The notes beneath the pieces were generated by a model that searched no databases, was not told the DNA's origin, and saw only the letters and a list, made by a program, of their open reading frames with translations. Positions 15,759-24,991 of a stretch of DNA of 64,000 nucleotides are shown here, piece by piece. The DNA comes from CAIQQQ01 sp040399685 (lineage in GTDB: Bacteria; Pseudomonadota; Alphaproteobacteria; Acetobacterales; Acetobacteraceae), in assembly GCA_040399685.1 (NCBI GenBank), contig JBBART010000013.1, positions 1 to 64,000 of the forward strand, given 5' to 3'. Position 1 is the stretch's first letter. Each line of letters begins with the position of its first letter. A program made the translations under genes and the position numbers.

Positions 15759-18293
15759 GTGACAAGGCCTGCCGCATTAGACGAAATGGTGGACGGCAAA
15801 GGGGGCCTGCGCCCGCATTGGCGCGGACTTCTTGGGGCGTTCTCCGCACTCGGGTCGGGCGGACTCGAGGAACGAGGGCGTCGGCTTCAGCGCGCATTCG
15901 AGGAAGAAGGCGTCACGTCAGTCCTGCCAGGCCGCACCACGAGTGAGCGGGCCTGGCGGTGTGATCCGGTGCCGATGCCGATCCAGGCAGCCGAATTTAT
16001 CGAGTTGGAGGCAGGGCTTGCCCAGCGCGCCACATTGCTGGAAGTGATTCTGGCCGATCTGTATGGCCCGCAGAACCTGCTTGCGTCAGGCGCGTTGCCG
16101 CCCTCGTTGGTCTACAACAACCCGGCCTTCATGCGGGGCCGCAGCGGCATTCAAACCAGTTCGCACATGCAGTTCTATGCGGCCGATCTGGTGCGCGGGC
16201 CAGACGGTCACTGGCGCGTGCTGGCCGATCGTACGTCGGGCGCGGCTGGAATCGGCTTTGCGCGTGAGAACCGGCGCCTGCTGAGCCGGGTGATGCCCGA
16301 GGCCTTCCGCCCGGTGCAGGTGCGCGAGCTTCGGCCGTTTTTCGACATCTGGCAGGACAGCCTCCAAAACCTCGCTTTGCTGGGCCCGCAGGGGCAGTCG
16401 GACCCCGCCAGAAGCGCCACCGTGGCGCTGCTCACGCCCGGCACCGGCGCGCCGCAGTGGTTTGAGCATATGTATCTGTCCCGCGAACTGAACTGCGCCC
16501 TGGTGGAGGGCGGCGATCTTACGGTTCGCGGCGGCATGGTGTTCCTGAAAACACTGCGTGGCCTGCAAAAGGTGGACGTGCTGCTGCGCCGGCTGGACGG
16601 CAATATGATCGATCCGCTGGAGCTGGATCATGGCAGCCATCTGGGTGTGCCGGGCCTGATGGACGCCGCCCGCACCGGTGCTGTTCGAATCAGCAACGAC
16701 CCCGGTTCTGGCGCCGCCGAGGCGCCTGCGCTTGCGGCGTTTTTGCCGGATCTGTGTTGGAAATTGCTCGGCGGCCCCTTGTCGCTGGCGAGCGTGCCGA
16801 CGATGTGGCTGGGCGAGCCGGGCGCCCGCGCGATCGTGCAGCAGGACCCTGCGCGTTGGCTGATCCGGCCCGCGGTGAACGGCGCCGCCCATGCCGTTTC
16901 GCTGGCCGCGTTGCTGCCTGCCGATCGCACTGCGCTGATGTACCGGATTGAAGCGCGCCCTTGGGAATGGGCCGCGTCGGAAGCCCTCCCGCCGTCGCTG
17001 GTGCCATGCCTCGATCACGGCCAACTTGTGCCGCGTCCGGTGATCATGCGTCTGTTCCTGGTCAATGACGGCAGCGTTTGGCGTGCCATGCAGGGCGGTC
17101 TTGCGCGGGTGCTGGAAGATTTCAGCCATATTGCGGGCAGTTTGCCGGAAGGTGGGCTTTCCAAAGACGTCTGGGTGCTGAACGAGGAGCGGGGGGACCT
17201 GATGGGGCCGCCGCCGATGCTGGCGCCGACCTTGGCCATCCGCCGCACGACGGGTGACCTGCCAAGCAGGGTTGCTGACAATCTGTTCTGGCTCGGCCGC
17301 TATATTGAAAGGCTCGAACGCTCGGCGCGGTTGATCCGCGCCACAATTTCCCGCCTTGCCCGCGCCACGGCCCTGAGTGCCCGCGAATCGGTGGAGTTGC
17401 ACGCACTGACCCGCTGCTTGGCCGAAGCCGGTTGTGTGCCTGCAGAACTGGCGACGACGTCCACAAGTGGCCCCGCTTTGGCCGAGGCGCTGCTCGCCAG
17501 CGTGCGCGAGGGCGGTGCGTTGCATGACCGATTCAACGCCGTCAGCCGTTTGACCGAAAGCGTGCGTGACCGGCTGACCGGGGACATGTACGCAGCCTTC
17601 ACGCAAGCCCTGCGCGCGGCGCGCGCCGATGCGGGACTGGTTGGCAAAAGCCTCGACAGTCTCAGCCATGCGATGGTGTCCATCCAGCGTTTCTCCACCG
17701 CCGTGGCCGGCGTGGCCGCGGAAAGCATGGTGCGCGGCGGTGGCTGGCTGTTCCTCGATCTCGGCCGCAGGGTGGAGCGGGCGCATGCCGTTACGGGCGA
17801 TATTGCCATCGTGATCGAGCAGTCGCCGCCCAGAATCGAGATCGGCCTGCGCTTGGCATTGGAACTGTGCGACAGCGCAATCACCTATCGCAGTCGCTAT
17901 TTGAATGTGCTGCAACCCGCGCCGGTTTTGGATTTGGTGCTGGCCGACCAGGGCAATCCGCGGGGCCTGGCATTCCAGTTGGTTGCCATCCATGGGCTGC
18001 TCGATGAACTGACCGAAGGGGCAGGGCGAGAGATGCTGGCCGGCGCCGCTGCCGGGTTGCTCGCGGAGGTGGAAGCCTTGGTAGAGGGCGTGCTGGCAGA
18101 GAGGGACCAGGCTCTGGCGGCGTCGGACCTGCCGCCGAAGCTGGCCGGCATCACCGCAGCACTCGCCGATCTGTCAGACCGCATCACGCGACGTTACTTC
18201 GCGCTTCTGCCTGTGGCCCAAACCCTCGGCGTCAGTCCTGAATCCGAGGATATCACCGAAGCCTTACCCTCAGAATTGGAGGGAGCGGCATGA
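15759..18293 (+). CDS. Circularly permuted ATP-grasp / alpha-E fusion protein
   Basis: An 844-residue fusion. Residues about 1-480 match the circularly permuted ATP-grasp type 2 family (DPVPMPIQAAEF, LEVILADLYGPQNLL, MQFYAADLVRGPDG, ENRRLLSRVMPEAF, GGMVFLKTLRGLQKVDVLLRR). Residues about 497-835 match the helical alpha-E domain (RVADNLFWLGRYIERLERSA, then SHAMVSIQRFSTAVAG). These two domains are often separate genes; here they are fused. ATP-grasp enzymes join a carboxylate to an amine via an acyl phosphate. This class is predicted, not proven, to build a small peptide or amide tag. The start is GTG at 15759 with AAGGA upstream, and the stop overlaps the ATG of the transglutaminase gene. Confidence 0.9.
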   Translation: MTRPAALDEMVDGKGGLRPHWRGLLGAFSALGSGGLEERGRRLQRAFEEEGVTSVLPGRTTSERAWRCDPVPMPIQAAEFIELEAGLAQRATLLEVILADLYGPQNLLASGALPPSLVYNNPAFMRGRSGIQTSSHMQFYAADLVRGPDGHWRVLADRTSGAAGIGFARENRRLLSRVMPEAFRPVQVRELRPFFDIWQDSLQNLALLGPQGQSDPARSATVALLTPGTGAPQWFEHMYLSRELNCALVEGGDLTVRGGMVFLKTLRGLQKVDVLLRRLDGNMIDPLELDHGSHLGVPGLMDAARTGAVRISNDPGSGAAEAPALAAFLPDLCWKLLGGPLSLASVPTMWLGEPGARAIVQQDPARWLIRPAVNGAAHAVSLAALLPADRTALMYRIEARPWEWAASEALPPSLVPCLDHGQLVPRPVIMRLFLVNDGSVWRAMQGGLARVLEDFSHIAGSLPEGGLSKDVWVLNEERGDLMGPPPMLAPTLAIRRTTGDLPSRVADNLFWLGRYIERLERSARLIRATISRLARATALSARESVELHALTRCLAEAGCVPAELATTSTSGPALAEALLASVREGGALHDRFNAVSRLTESVRDRLTGDMYAAFTQALRAARADAGLVGKSLDSLSHAMVSIQRFSTAVAGVAAESMVRGGGWLFLDLGRRVERAHAVTGDIAIVIEQSPPRIEIGLRLALELCDSAITYRSRYLNVLQPAPVLDLVLADQGNPRGLAFQLVAIHGLLDELTEGAGREMLAGAAAGLLAEVEALVEGVLAERDQALAASDLPPKLAGITAALADLSDRITRRYFALLPVAQTLGVSPESEDITEALPSELEGAA

Positions 18294-19162
18294 GATATCG
18301 TGTCACACACACCACCACTTATCACTACGCACGTCCTGTGGATCTTGCGAGCCACATGCTGCACCTGACGCCGCGCAGCTTTCCTGGCCAACGCGTGGTG
18401 TGGTCAGATCTGGCAGCGGACCCGGCGCCGGCCCGCGCCAATGCCGCCCAGGACCATTTCGGCAACAACGTCGCCTGGATGTTCCTCGACCACCGACACG
18501 CCAGCTTCGCCGTGACAGTCACGGCCGAGGTGGATGTGGCGTTTGCGCCCCCGCCGTCAGCCGCGATGACGATGCCCTGGGAGCAAGTGGCGGCCACGGC
18601 GGCGAGCGGCGGCGCAGGGGCCTGGCAGGCGGCCGGATTCGTCTTCGACAGCCCGATGATTCCCGCAGAACCGGCCGCCGGCGCTTACGCGAGCGCGTGC
18701 TTCACTCCGGGCCGTCCCATCTTGGAGGCATTGCTCGAACTCAACAGCCGGATCAGACGGGAATTCAGCTTCAAAGCGGGTGTTAGCGGCGTGCAAACGC
18801 CGGTCTCCCGCACACTCGCCCAGCGTGCGGGCGTGTGTCAGGATTTTACGCATCTGATGATCGCCGCCTTGCGCGCACACGGACTGCCGGCGCGCTATGT
18901 CTCTGGCTACCTGCGCACCAAGCCACTGCCGGGCACCAAGGCGCATCGCGGCGCTGACCAGTCCCATGCCTGGGTCGGCGCGTGGATGGGGCCGGAGCAC
19001 GGATGGGTCGATCTCGACCCGACCAATGATCTGGTGGTGTGCGACGAGCATGTGGTGCTCGCCTGGGGGCGGGATTACGGCGATATCAGCCCGGTGCGCG
19101 GTGTCATCCTGGGCGGCGGGCGGCACACGGTGTCTGTGGGGGTGGATCTTGAAGCAATCTGA
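18290..19162 (+). CDS. Transglutaminase-like cysteine protease
   Basis: A 290-residue protein with an N-terminal bacterial transglutaminase beta domain (1 to about 85, beginning MRYRVTHTTTYHYARPVDL) and a papain-like core at about 155-260. The triad is intact: Cys183 (GVCQDFTH), His226 (SHAWVGAW) and Asp243 (VDLDPTND). Such proteins typically act as peptidases or amide-cleaving enzymes in systems with CP-ATP-grasp and alpha-E partners. The ATGA overlap with the upstream gene indicates translational coupling and a shared pathway. It may remove or process what the ligases make; this is inference. Confidence 0.9.
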   Translation: MRYRVTHTTTYHYARPVDLASHMLHLTPRSFPGQRVVWSDLAADPAPARANAAQDHFGNNVAWMFLDHRHASFAVTVTAEVDVAFAPPPSAAMTMPWEQVAATAASGGAGAWQAAGFVFDSPMIPAEPAAGAYASACFTPGRPILEALLELNSRIRREFSFKAGVSGVQTPVSRTLAQRAGVCQDFTHLMIAALRAHGLPARYVSGYLRTKPLPGTKAHRGADQSHAWVGAWMGPEHGWVDLDPTNDLVVCDEHVVLAWGRDYGDISPVRGVILGGGRHTVSVGVDLEAI

Positions 19163-19227
19163 CGTTTGGTGACCGTTTCTTAACCATTCGGCGCCACGCT
19201 CAAGGCTTATCAGCCTCGGAGGCGCCT

Positions 19228-20586
19228 GTGGTGCTCGCAGAAACCGTGCCTGCATTGTCCGAAACCCTCATCCCCCCCCTGCTCCAAGGAGCTGCGAAGC
19301 TGGCGGCGCTGGTGGCACAGGGCGTTCATGTTGAAAGGATCCTGACGTGCTTGTCCGGGCCGTTTAGCAATGAGGCGGCGCTCCAGGCGGCTTCGTTCGA
19401 TACGGCGGTTCTGTCGTTCCTGTCGGACCGGCCCGATCTGGGCCTGGCCTTGCAGGCAGATGTGCTCCGGACATGCAGCGTCTTCCGAATGGCCCCAGGA
19501 TGCGACGCGGAAAGCCACACGGCGCCGCCCCTCCGGCTGCTGGCTTTGGCCGCGCCTGGTGATTTGCAGATGAACATGCCGATCGAGTTCATCACCGAAC
19601 ACCTCAATGTGCGGCTCGACATCGTGTTCGTGTTGCCAGATCAACCATTGCCGGCCGTGCTACCGGATCACGACGTGGCGATCTGTGTGGTGAGCGATTC
19701 CAACCCTGCGACCCTGGCACGGCTGGCGCCCATGTTGACCATCTGGCCACGACCGGTCCTGAACAATCCTGCCACCATCGCTGGTGGCAATATCGACGGA
19801 TTGGCCCGTGACGGCGTGGCTCGGCTGTTCGCTGCTTCGCTGCATGTTCTGGCGCCCACGACCGTCGCCTGCACGCGTGCCGAGATTGTCGATTTCCTGG
19901 CGGCCGGGGCACCCTTGGACGAATTTCTGCCCGAAGGGGCGTGGCCGCTGCTCGTTCGCCCCGTGGGATCCCATGCTGGAAGGCTGCTTGAGCGTCTGAA
20001 CGACAGGAAGGAACTGGGCATCTATCTGGCCAGTCTTTCTGCCGATCAGTTTTATCTCTCATCATTTGTGGACTATCGCGACACCGATGGCTTCTTCCGA
20101 AAAAGCCGGATTGCCCTTGTTCAAGGCCAGGCTTTCCTATGCCATATGGCCGTGTCGGACCATTGGATGATCCATTACCTCAACGCCGGCATGACTGAGA
20201 GTGCCGCAAAGCGCGCGGACGAAGCTCGCGCCATGGCGGCGTTCGACGCAGGCTTCGCGTGCCGGCACGGCGCTGCTTTGGCCGAATTGCACGACGCGCT
20301 GGGTCTTGATTACGTGTTGCTCGATTGTGCCGAAGCCCCGGACGGTCGGCTTCTGCTGTTCGAGGTCGAGATGGCGGCAATCATCCACCTTCTCGACCCC
20401 GTCGATATGTTTCCCTACAAGCAGGCGCCGATGCGCCGTGTATTTGCGGCGTTTTCAGCCATGTTGACCCGTGCGGTTCAGCCGGCCTCGACGGTCTCGC
20501 GCATCATTTCCAACTCCAACCAGCGCTCCTCGGATGACGCAAGTTCGGTCTCGGCCTCGTTAAGCGCTTTGGTGGCGCGGTCGTAA
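19228..20586 (+). CDS. RimK-like ATP-grasp domain protein
   Basis: A 452-residue protein. The N-terminal half resembles the region preceding the catalytic domain in a family of proteobacterial ATP-grasp proteins, with MPIEFITEHLNVRLDIVFV and LPDHDVAICVVSDS. The second half is ATP-grasp-like, with WPRPVLNNPATI, PLLVRPVGSHAG, a FVDYRDTDGFFRKSRIALV strand and an acidic terminal segment LLLFEVEMAAII that would supply metal ligands. The GTG at 19228 has GGAGG at 7-nt spacing. It follows the transglutaminase by 65 bp on the same strand and may supply another ligase activity. The last 109 bp overlap the convergent ABC-F gene, so the low-complexity C-terminal tail may not be functional. Confidence 0.75.
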   Translation: MVLAETVPALSETLIPPLLQGAAKLAALVAQGVHVERILTCLSGPFSNEAALQAASFDTAVLSFLSDRPDLGLALQADVLRTCSVFRMAPGCDAESHTAPPLRLLALAAPGDLQMNMPIEFITEHLNVRLDIVFVLPDQPLPAVLPDHDVAICVVSDSNPATLARLAPMLTIWPRPVLNNPATIAGGNIDGLARDGVARLFAASLHVLAPTTVACTRAEIVDFLAAGAPLDEFLPEGAWPLLVRPVGSHAGRLLERLNDRKELGIYLASLSADQFYLSSFVDYRDTDGFFRKSRIALVQGQAFLCHMAVSDHWMIHYLNAGMTESAAKRADEARAMAAFDAGFACRHGAALAELHDALGLDYVLLDCAEAPDGRLLLFEVEMAAIIHLLDPVDMFPYKQAPMRRVFAAFSAMLTRAVQPASTVSRIISNSNQRSSDDASSVSASLSALVARS

Positions 20587-22283
20587 CCCGGGCGATCGCG
20601 GGCATAGAGCTTGGGGTCGCTCAAAACGCGGCGCTGCTTGGCGATTTCGGAATTCAGCTTGTCGATCAGTTTCGGCAGCGTTTCCAAAGCGTGCTTGTCC
20701 TTGAAGGACAACTTCTTCGGGGCTGTGGCCTTGGGTGGCTGCTGCACGTTCGATGATTTGGACTTGCCGCCATCCATCGCCGCCAGCGTGGCCGGCTTGC
20801 CGCGCTGGGCGAGCATGTCCGAATAGCCGCCAGCGTATTCAATCCACACGCCATCACCTTCGGAGTTGATGACGCTGGTGCAGACCCGGTCCAGAAAGTC
20901 GCGGTCATGGCTGACGAGAATGACGGTGCCGGGGTAGTCAGCCAGCAATTCCTGCAACAATTCCAGCGTTTCAAGGTCAAGATCGTTGGTTGGTTCGTCC
21001 AGCACCAGCAGGTTGGACGGCTTGGCCAGCGCCACGGCCAGCGTTACGCGGCCACGCTCGCCGCCCGACAGCACGCCCACCGGGGTGCGGGCCTGCTCGG
21101 GGGCGAACAGGAAGTCCTTCATGTAGCCGATCACGTGACGCGACTGCCCGTTCACGTCCACCGTTGAGCCGTGATTGCCGGTGAGCGTGTCGGCCAGCGT
21201 TTTGTTCGGGTCCAGCGTGGCGCGGCGCTGGTCAAGCGTGACCATCTGCAGGCTGGAGCCGACGCGGATTTCGCCGGAATCCGGCTGCAATTCGCCCGTC
21301 AGCATGGCGAGCAGCGTGGTCTTGCCGGCGCCGTTCGGGCCGATAATGCCAACGCGGTCGCCGCGCAGAATGCGCGTGGTCAGGTTTTTCACAATCGGCC
21401 GATCGCCGAACGACAGCGAGATATCCTCGGCCACCGCCACCAGCTTGCCGGACAGATCGGTTTCGCTGGCCTGAAGGCGGGCGCCGCCGGTGGGGCCGCC
21501 TTTTTGTTTCCGCTGTTCACGCAGCGTGTGCAGCCCGGCCAGGCGCTTAACGTTGCGCTTGCGGCGCGCGGTCACGCCGTAGCGCAGCCAATCCTCTTCC
21601 ATGGCCAGCTTGCGGCCCAGCTTGTGGCGGTCGCGTTCTTCCTGCTCCAGCGTCTCGTCGCGCCAGGATTCGAAATGCGCGAAACCACGATCGAGCCGGC
21701 GGGCGATGCCGCGGTCCAGCCAGACAATAGAGCGCGAGAGGCTTTCCAGCAAACGACGGTCATGGCTGATGAGCACGATGGCCGAACGCAAAGACGCTAG
21801 TTCCTGCTCCAGCCAGGCGATGGCCGGCAGGTCGAGATGGTTGGTCGGCTCGTCGAGCAGCAAAATGTCCGGGCTGGGCGCCAGCACGCGGGCGAGGGCG
21901 GCGCGGCGCGCTTCACCGCCGGAAAGATGGGTGGGGTCTTCCTCGCCGGTCATGCCGAGCTGTTCCAGCAAGTAATGCGCCCGATAGGCGTCATCTCCCG
22001 GTCCCATGCCGGCTTCGACATAGGCGAGGACGCTCGGATATCCGACCATATCCGGCTCTTGCGGCAGATAGCGGACCGTGGCGCCGGGCTGCACGAAGCG
22101 GGTGCCGCCATCTTGCGCCAGCAGGCCAGCTGCGATCTTCAGCAGCGTCGACTTGCCGGAGCCGTTGCGGCCCACCAGACAAAGCCGCTCGCCGGGGCTG
22201 ACGGAAATTTCAGCGCCGGTCAGCAAAGGTGCCGTGCCGAGGGTGAGGTGAATATCTTGGAGCGTGAGCAAAGGAGGGGCCAT
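20478..22283 (-). CDS. ABC-F family ATPase, Uup-like
   Basis: A 601-residue soluble protein with two ABC ATPase domains and no membrane segment. First site: GRNGSGKST, LSGGEARRAALARVL and LLLDEPTNHLD. Second site: GPNGAGKTT, LSGGERGRVTLA and LVLDEPTNDLD. A lysine-rich linker and a C-terminal coiled coil (KLIDKLNSEIAKQRRVL to LEMMRETVEAG) are typical of Uup-type ABC-F proteins, which act on ribosomes or branched DNA. The ATG at 22283 puts the first beta strand (PLLTLQDIHLTLG) at the N-terminus; a start 13 codons upstream is less likely. It is convergent with the ATP-grasp gene and divergent from the ABC importer. Confidence 0.92.
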   Translation of the reverse strand: MAPPLLTLQDIHLTLGTAPLLTGAEISVSPGERLCLVGRNGSGKSTLLKIAAGLLAQDGGTRFVQPGATVRYLPQEPDMVGYPSVLAYVEAGMGPGDDAYRAHYLLEQLGMTGEEDPTHLSGGEARRAALARVLAPSPDILLLDEPTNHLDLPAIAWLEQELASLRSAIVLISHDRRLLESLSRSIVWLDRGIARRLDRGFAHFESWRDETLEQEERDRHKLGRKLAMEEDWLRYGVTARRKRNVKRLAGLHTLREQRKQKGGPTGGARLQASETDLSGKLVAVAEDISLSFGDRPIVKNLTTRILRGDRVGIIGPNGAGKTTLLAMLTGELQPDSGEIRVGSSLQMVTLDQRRATLDPNKTLADTLTGNHGSTVDVNGQSRHVIGYMKDFLFAPEQARTPVGVLSGGERGRVTLAVALAKPSNLLVLDEPTNDLDLETLELLQELLADYPGTVILVSHDRDFLDRVCTSVINSEGDGVWIEYAGGYSDMLAQRGKPATLAAMDGGKSKSSNVQQPPKATAPKKLSFKDKHALETLPKLIDKLNSEIAKQRRVLSDPKLYARDRPGYDRATKALNEAETELASSEERWLELEMMRETVEAG

Positions 22284-22380
22284 AGGCGGGCTTCTAGCAC
22301 AAGGTTTGCGTCTGCGATCCATCCTCGCTTGCGTTCCTGCCCATCACGCGGATGATCCGCCGACGCAGGAGACACGCCCG

Positions 22381-23367
22381 ATGAACATGACCCGCCGAAC
22401 CGCCTTGGCCGCAATGGCCGCTTCCCTGGCGCGACCCGCTCGCGCCGCCGATGTGATCCGCCTTGGCCTGTTGCGCACCTTGTCGCCGGCGCCGTTTTAT
22501 CTGGCGCAGGAGCGCGGTTATTTCGCGGCGTCCGGCACGCCGGTGGAATTCGTGTTCTTCGAATCCGCCCAGCCGATTGCGGCGGCAGCGGTCTCCGGCG
22601 ACATCGATGTGGGCGTGACGGCTTTGACCGGCGGGTTCTTCAGCCTGGCTGGGCGCGGCGCGCTGGCGGTGATTGGCGGCGCACTGCATGAGCAGAAGGG
22701 CTTTGATCTCACGGCTATTCTGGTCTCGAAGGCAGCCTATGCGGCCGGCGTCACATCGGTTGAAAAGCTGCGTGGCCACAGTTTCGGCATCACCCAGTAT
22801 GGCTCGTCGTTTCATTACATGATCGGCCGGATCGCCGAACAGGCCGGGTTCAGCCTCAAGGACATCACCCTTCGGCCGTTGCAGCAGATCGGCAACATGG
22901 TCGCCGCCGTCCGCACCGGGCAGGTGGACGCGACGATGGCGATTGCCTCCATGGCCAAGCCGTTGGCTGCCTCGGGGGAGGCCGTGATCATTGGCTGGGT
23001 GGGAGATGTCCTGCCCTACCAGATCACCGCCTTGTTCTCGACGCGCCAGATGATCGCCAGCCGCACCGCTGCCTTGCGCGGATTTTGCAGCGCCTATCAG
23101 AAGGGTGTTTCGGATTATCGTGCCGCGTTCCTGACGCCGGGCGGAGACAGCGAGGCTGCGGTGGCGCAGATTCGCAAATACGTCTTCACCTCCGACCCGG
23201 AGGGGGCGCAAAAGATTCGCGACGGCATTGGTTGGTACGACGAAGGCGGTGCGTTGGATGTGGCGGATGTGCGGGCGCAATTGGCATGGTTCACCGAGCA
23301 GAACATGGTGAAGGGCGCGATTGACGCCAGCGCCATCATCGACATGCAGTTCCTGCCAACACGATGA
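22381..23367 (+). CDS. NitT/TauT-type ABC transporter substrate-binding protein
   Basis: A 328-residue periplasmic binding protein of the SsuA/THI5-like class. It has a twin-arginine-like signal (MNMTRRTALAAMAASLARPA, cleaved near RAAD). The lobe pattern is RLGLLRTLSPAPFYLAQERG, then GDIDVGVTALTGGF, KLRGHSFGITQYGSS and RTGQVDATMAI. The ATG at 22381 is preceded by AGGAG. It overlaps the ATPase gene by 4 bp. Family members bind nitrate, sulfonates, pyrimidine precursors of thiamine or similar compounds; the ligand here is not deducible. Confidence 0.88.
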   Translation: MNMTRRTALAAMAASLARPARAADVIRLGLLRTLSPAPFYLAQERGYFAASGTPVEFVFFESAQPIAAAAVSGDIDVGVTALTGGFFSLAGRGALAVIGGALHEQKGFDLTAILVSKAAYAAGVTSVEKLRGHSFGITQYGSSFHYMIGRIAEQAGFSLKDITLRPLQQIGNMVAAVRTGQVDATMAIASMAKPLAASGEAVIIGWVGDVLPYQITALFSTRQMIASRTAALRGFCSAYQKGVSDYRAAFLTPGGDSEAAVAQIRKYVFTSDPEGAQKIRDGIGWYDEGGALDVADVRAQLAWFTEQNMVKGAIDASAIIDMQFLPTR

Positions 23368-24149
23368 AATCCGGCATCGGGCTGCGCGTGGCTGGCGTGC
23401 ATCACGCCTATCGGGATCTTTCGGTGCTGGACGGATTGGACTTCGACATTCCGGCGGGCGAGGTCACGGTGCTGGTGGGCCCGTCCGGCTGCGGCAAATC
23501 CACGCTGCTGGGCATTTTGGGCGGATTGGTGGCGCCGACGCAGGGGCAGGCGACGATGCGCGGCACTGTTGCGGCTGATTGCCTCAATCCGTTGACCTAC
23601 GTGTTTCAGGACTTCGCGCTGGTGCCGTGGCGCAGCGTGGCGGGGAATGTGTCTCTGGTGTTGGAGGATTCGGCCCTGTCGCGGGTCGAGCGGGCGGCGC
23701 GGGTGGCGGAGGTGTTGGCGCTGACGGGTCTTTCGGCATTCGCCGATGCGTGGCCGAAGCAGCTTTCCGGCGGCATGCGCCAGCGTGTCGGCATCGCCCG
23801 GGCGTTGGCGGTGCGGCCGGCGGTGTTGCTGATGGATGAGCCGCTCTCGGCGCTTGATGCACAAACGCGGGGTCTGCTGCTGGACGAATTCGTGTCCATC
23901 ATTGCCCGCACCGGCGCCACGACGGTCTACGTGACGCATAATCTGGCCGAGGCGACGCGGCTGGGACAGCAGATCGTGGTGATGGGGCGAAGGCCTGGCC
24001 GGGTGCGCCAGATCATCCGCATTGAAACACCGTTGTCCGAACGACGCGCCGATGATCCGGCGTTGGTGGCCATCGAGGCGACGCTGTGGGATCTGCTGCG
24101 TCACGACGCGGCCGATGCCGACCGGGAGCTTGCCGATGCCCGAATCTGA
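23364..24149 (+). CDS. NitT/TauT-type ABC transporter ATPase
   Basis: A 261-residue ATPase with Walker A GPSGCGKST, Q-loop FQDFALVPW, signature LSGGMRQRVGIARAL, Walker B VLLMDEPLSALD and switch His in YVTHNLAEA. The sequence is closest in style to SsuB/TauB. The ATG overlaps the stop of the binding-protein gene, and its 3' end overlaps the permease gene by 14 bp, so all three are coupled. Confidence 0.93.
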   Translation: MKSGIGLRVAGVHHAYRDLSVLDGLDFDIPAGEVTVLVGPSGCGKSTLLGILGGLVAPTQGQATMRGTVAADCLNPLTYVFQDFALVPWRSVAGNVSLVLEDSALSRVERAARVAEVLALTGLSAFADAWPKQLSGGMRQRVGIARALAVRPAVLLMDEPLSALDAQTRGLLLDEFVSIIARTGATTVYVTHNLAEATRLGQQIVVMGRRPGRVRQIIRIETPLSERRADDPALVAIEATLWDLLRHDAADADRELADARI

Positions 24150-24927
24150 AACCAACATCGTCTTCCGCGCCGGCGGCTATGCGCCGCAGCGCGTGGCCTG
24201 GGCTTCGGTCGCAACCCTGGTCCTGTTGATTGCGCTGTGGCAGGCGTGCGCCTGGCTGGGCTGGATGTCGACCGCCTTTGCGTCGTCGCCGGTGGCGATC
24301 GGGCGGGCCTTGGTGGATCTTGCGGCCAGCGGCGAGTTGTGGGGCCATCTGTCGGCATCGCTGCGCAGGTTGGCAATTGGCTGGGCGATCGGCACGGCCG
24401 CAGGCCTGGTGGTGGGCGTCGCGCTGGGGTTGTTCACCTTGGCCCGTTCGCCCGGCATCGCGGTGGTTTCGGCGTTGTTCCCTGTGCCCAAGATCGCCCT
24501 CGTGCCGCTGTTCATCATCTGGTTCGGCATCGGTGAGGGGTCGAAGGTGGTGACGCTGGCGTTCGGCGTGTTTTTCCCCACTGTCATCAACACGTTGGCC
24601 GGCGTTGACAACGTACCGCGCGGGCTTATCCGCATGGGGCAATCGTTCAATCTGCGGCCATGGTCGATCCTGACCAAGATTGTGCTGCCGGGCGCGTTGC
24701 CGGCCATTCTGTCAGGGTTTCGCATCACCACTTCGACTGCGATCATTCTGCTGGTGGCGGCTGAAATGATCGGGGCCGAGAAGGGGATTGGCGCGTTCGT
24801 GCTGCAGGCCGGAAATCTCTATGACACCGACAATTTGCTCGCCGGAATCGTGGTGCTGTCGGCGATCGGCCTCTGCATTTCCTGGGCTTTGGGCGCGTTG
24901 GAGCGCGCATGGCTCCGCTGGCGTTAG
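24136..24927 (+). CDS. NitT/TauT-type ABC transporter permease
   Basis: A 263-residue inner-membrane protein with about six hydrophobic helices and a BPD-transporter coupling motif RMGQSFNLRPWSILTKIVLP. The PKIALVPLFIIWFGIGEGSK segment is typical of SsuC/TauC permeases. The ATG at 24136 overlaps the ATPase gene and places the first helix at about residue 19. It is the last gene of the importer. Confidence 0.92.
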   Translation: MPESETNIVFRAGGYAPQRVAWASVATLVLLIALWQACAWLGWMSTAFASSPVAIGRALVDLAASGELWGHLSASLRRLAIGWAIGTAAGLVVGVALGLFTLARSPGIAVVSALFPVPKIALVPLFIIWFGIGEGSKVVTLAFGVFFPTVINTLAGVDNVPRGLIRMGQSFNLRPWSILTKIVLPGALPAILSGFRITTSTAIILLVAAEMIGAEKGIGAFVLQAGNLYDTDNLLAGIVVLSAIGLCISWALGALERAWLRWR

Positions 24928-24991
24928 AACTTTCGCGCCCGCGTCGCGGCTGGAGTTTTTCCAGTCCGTGCGCGACATATGTCCGACGAAA

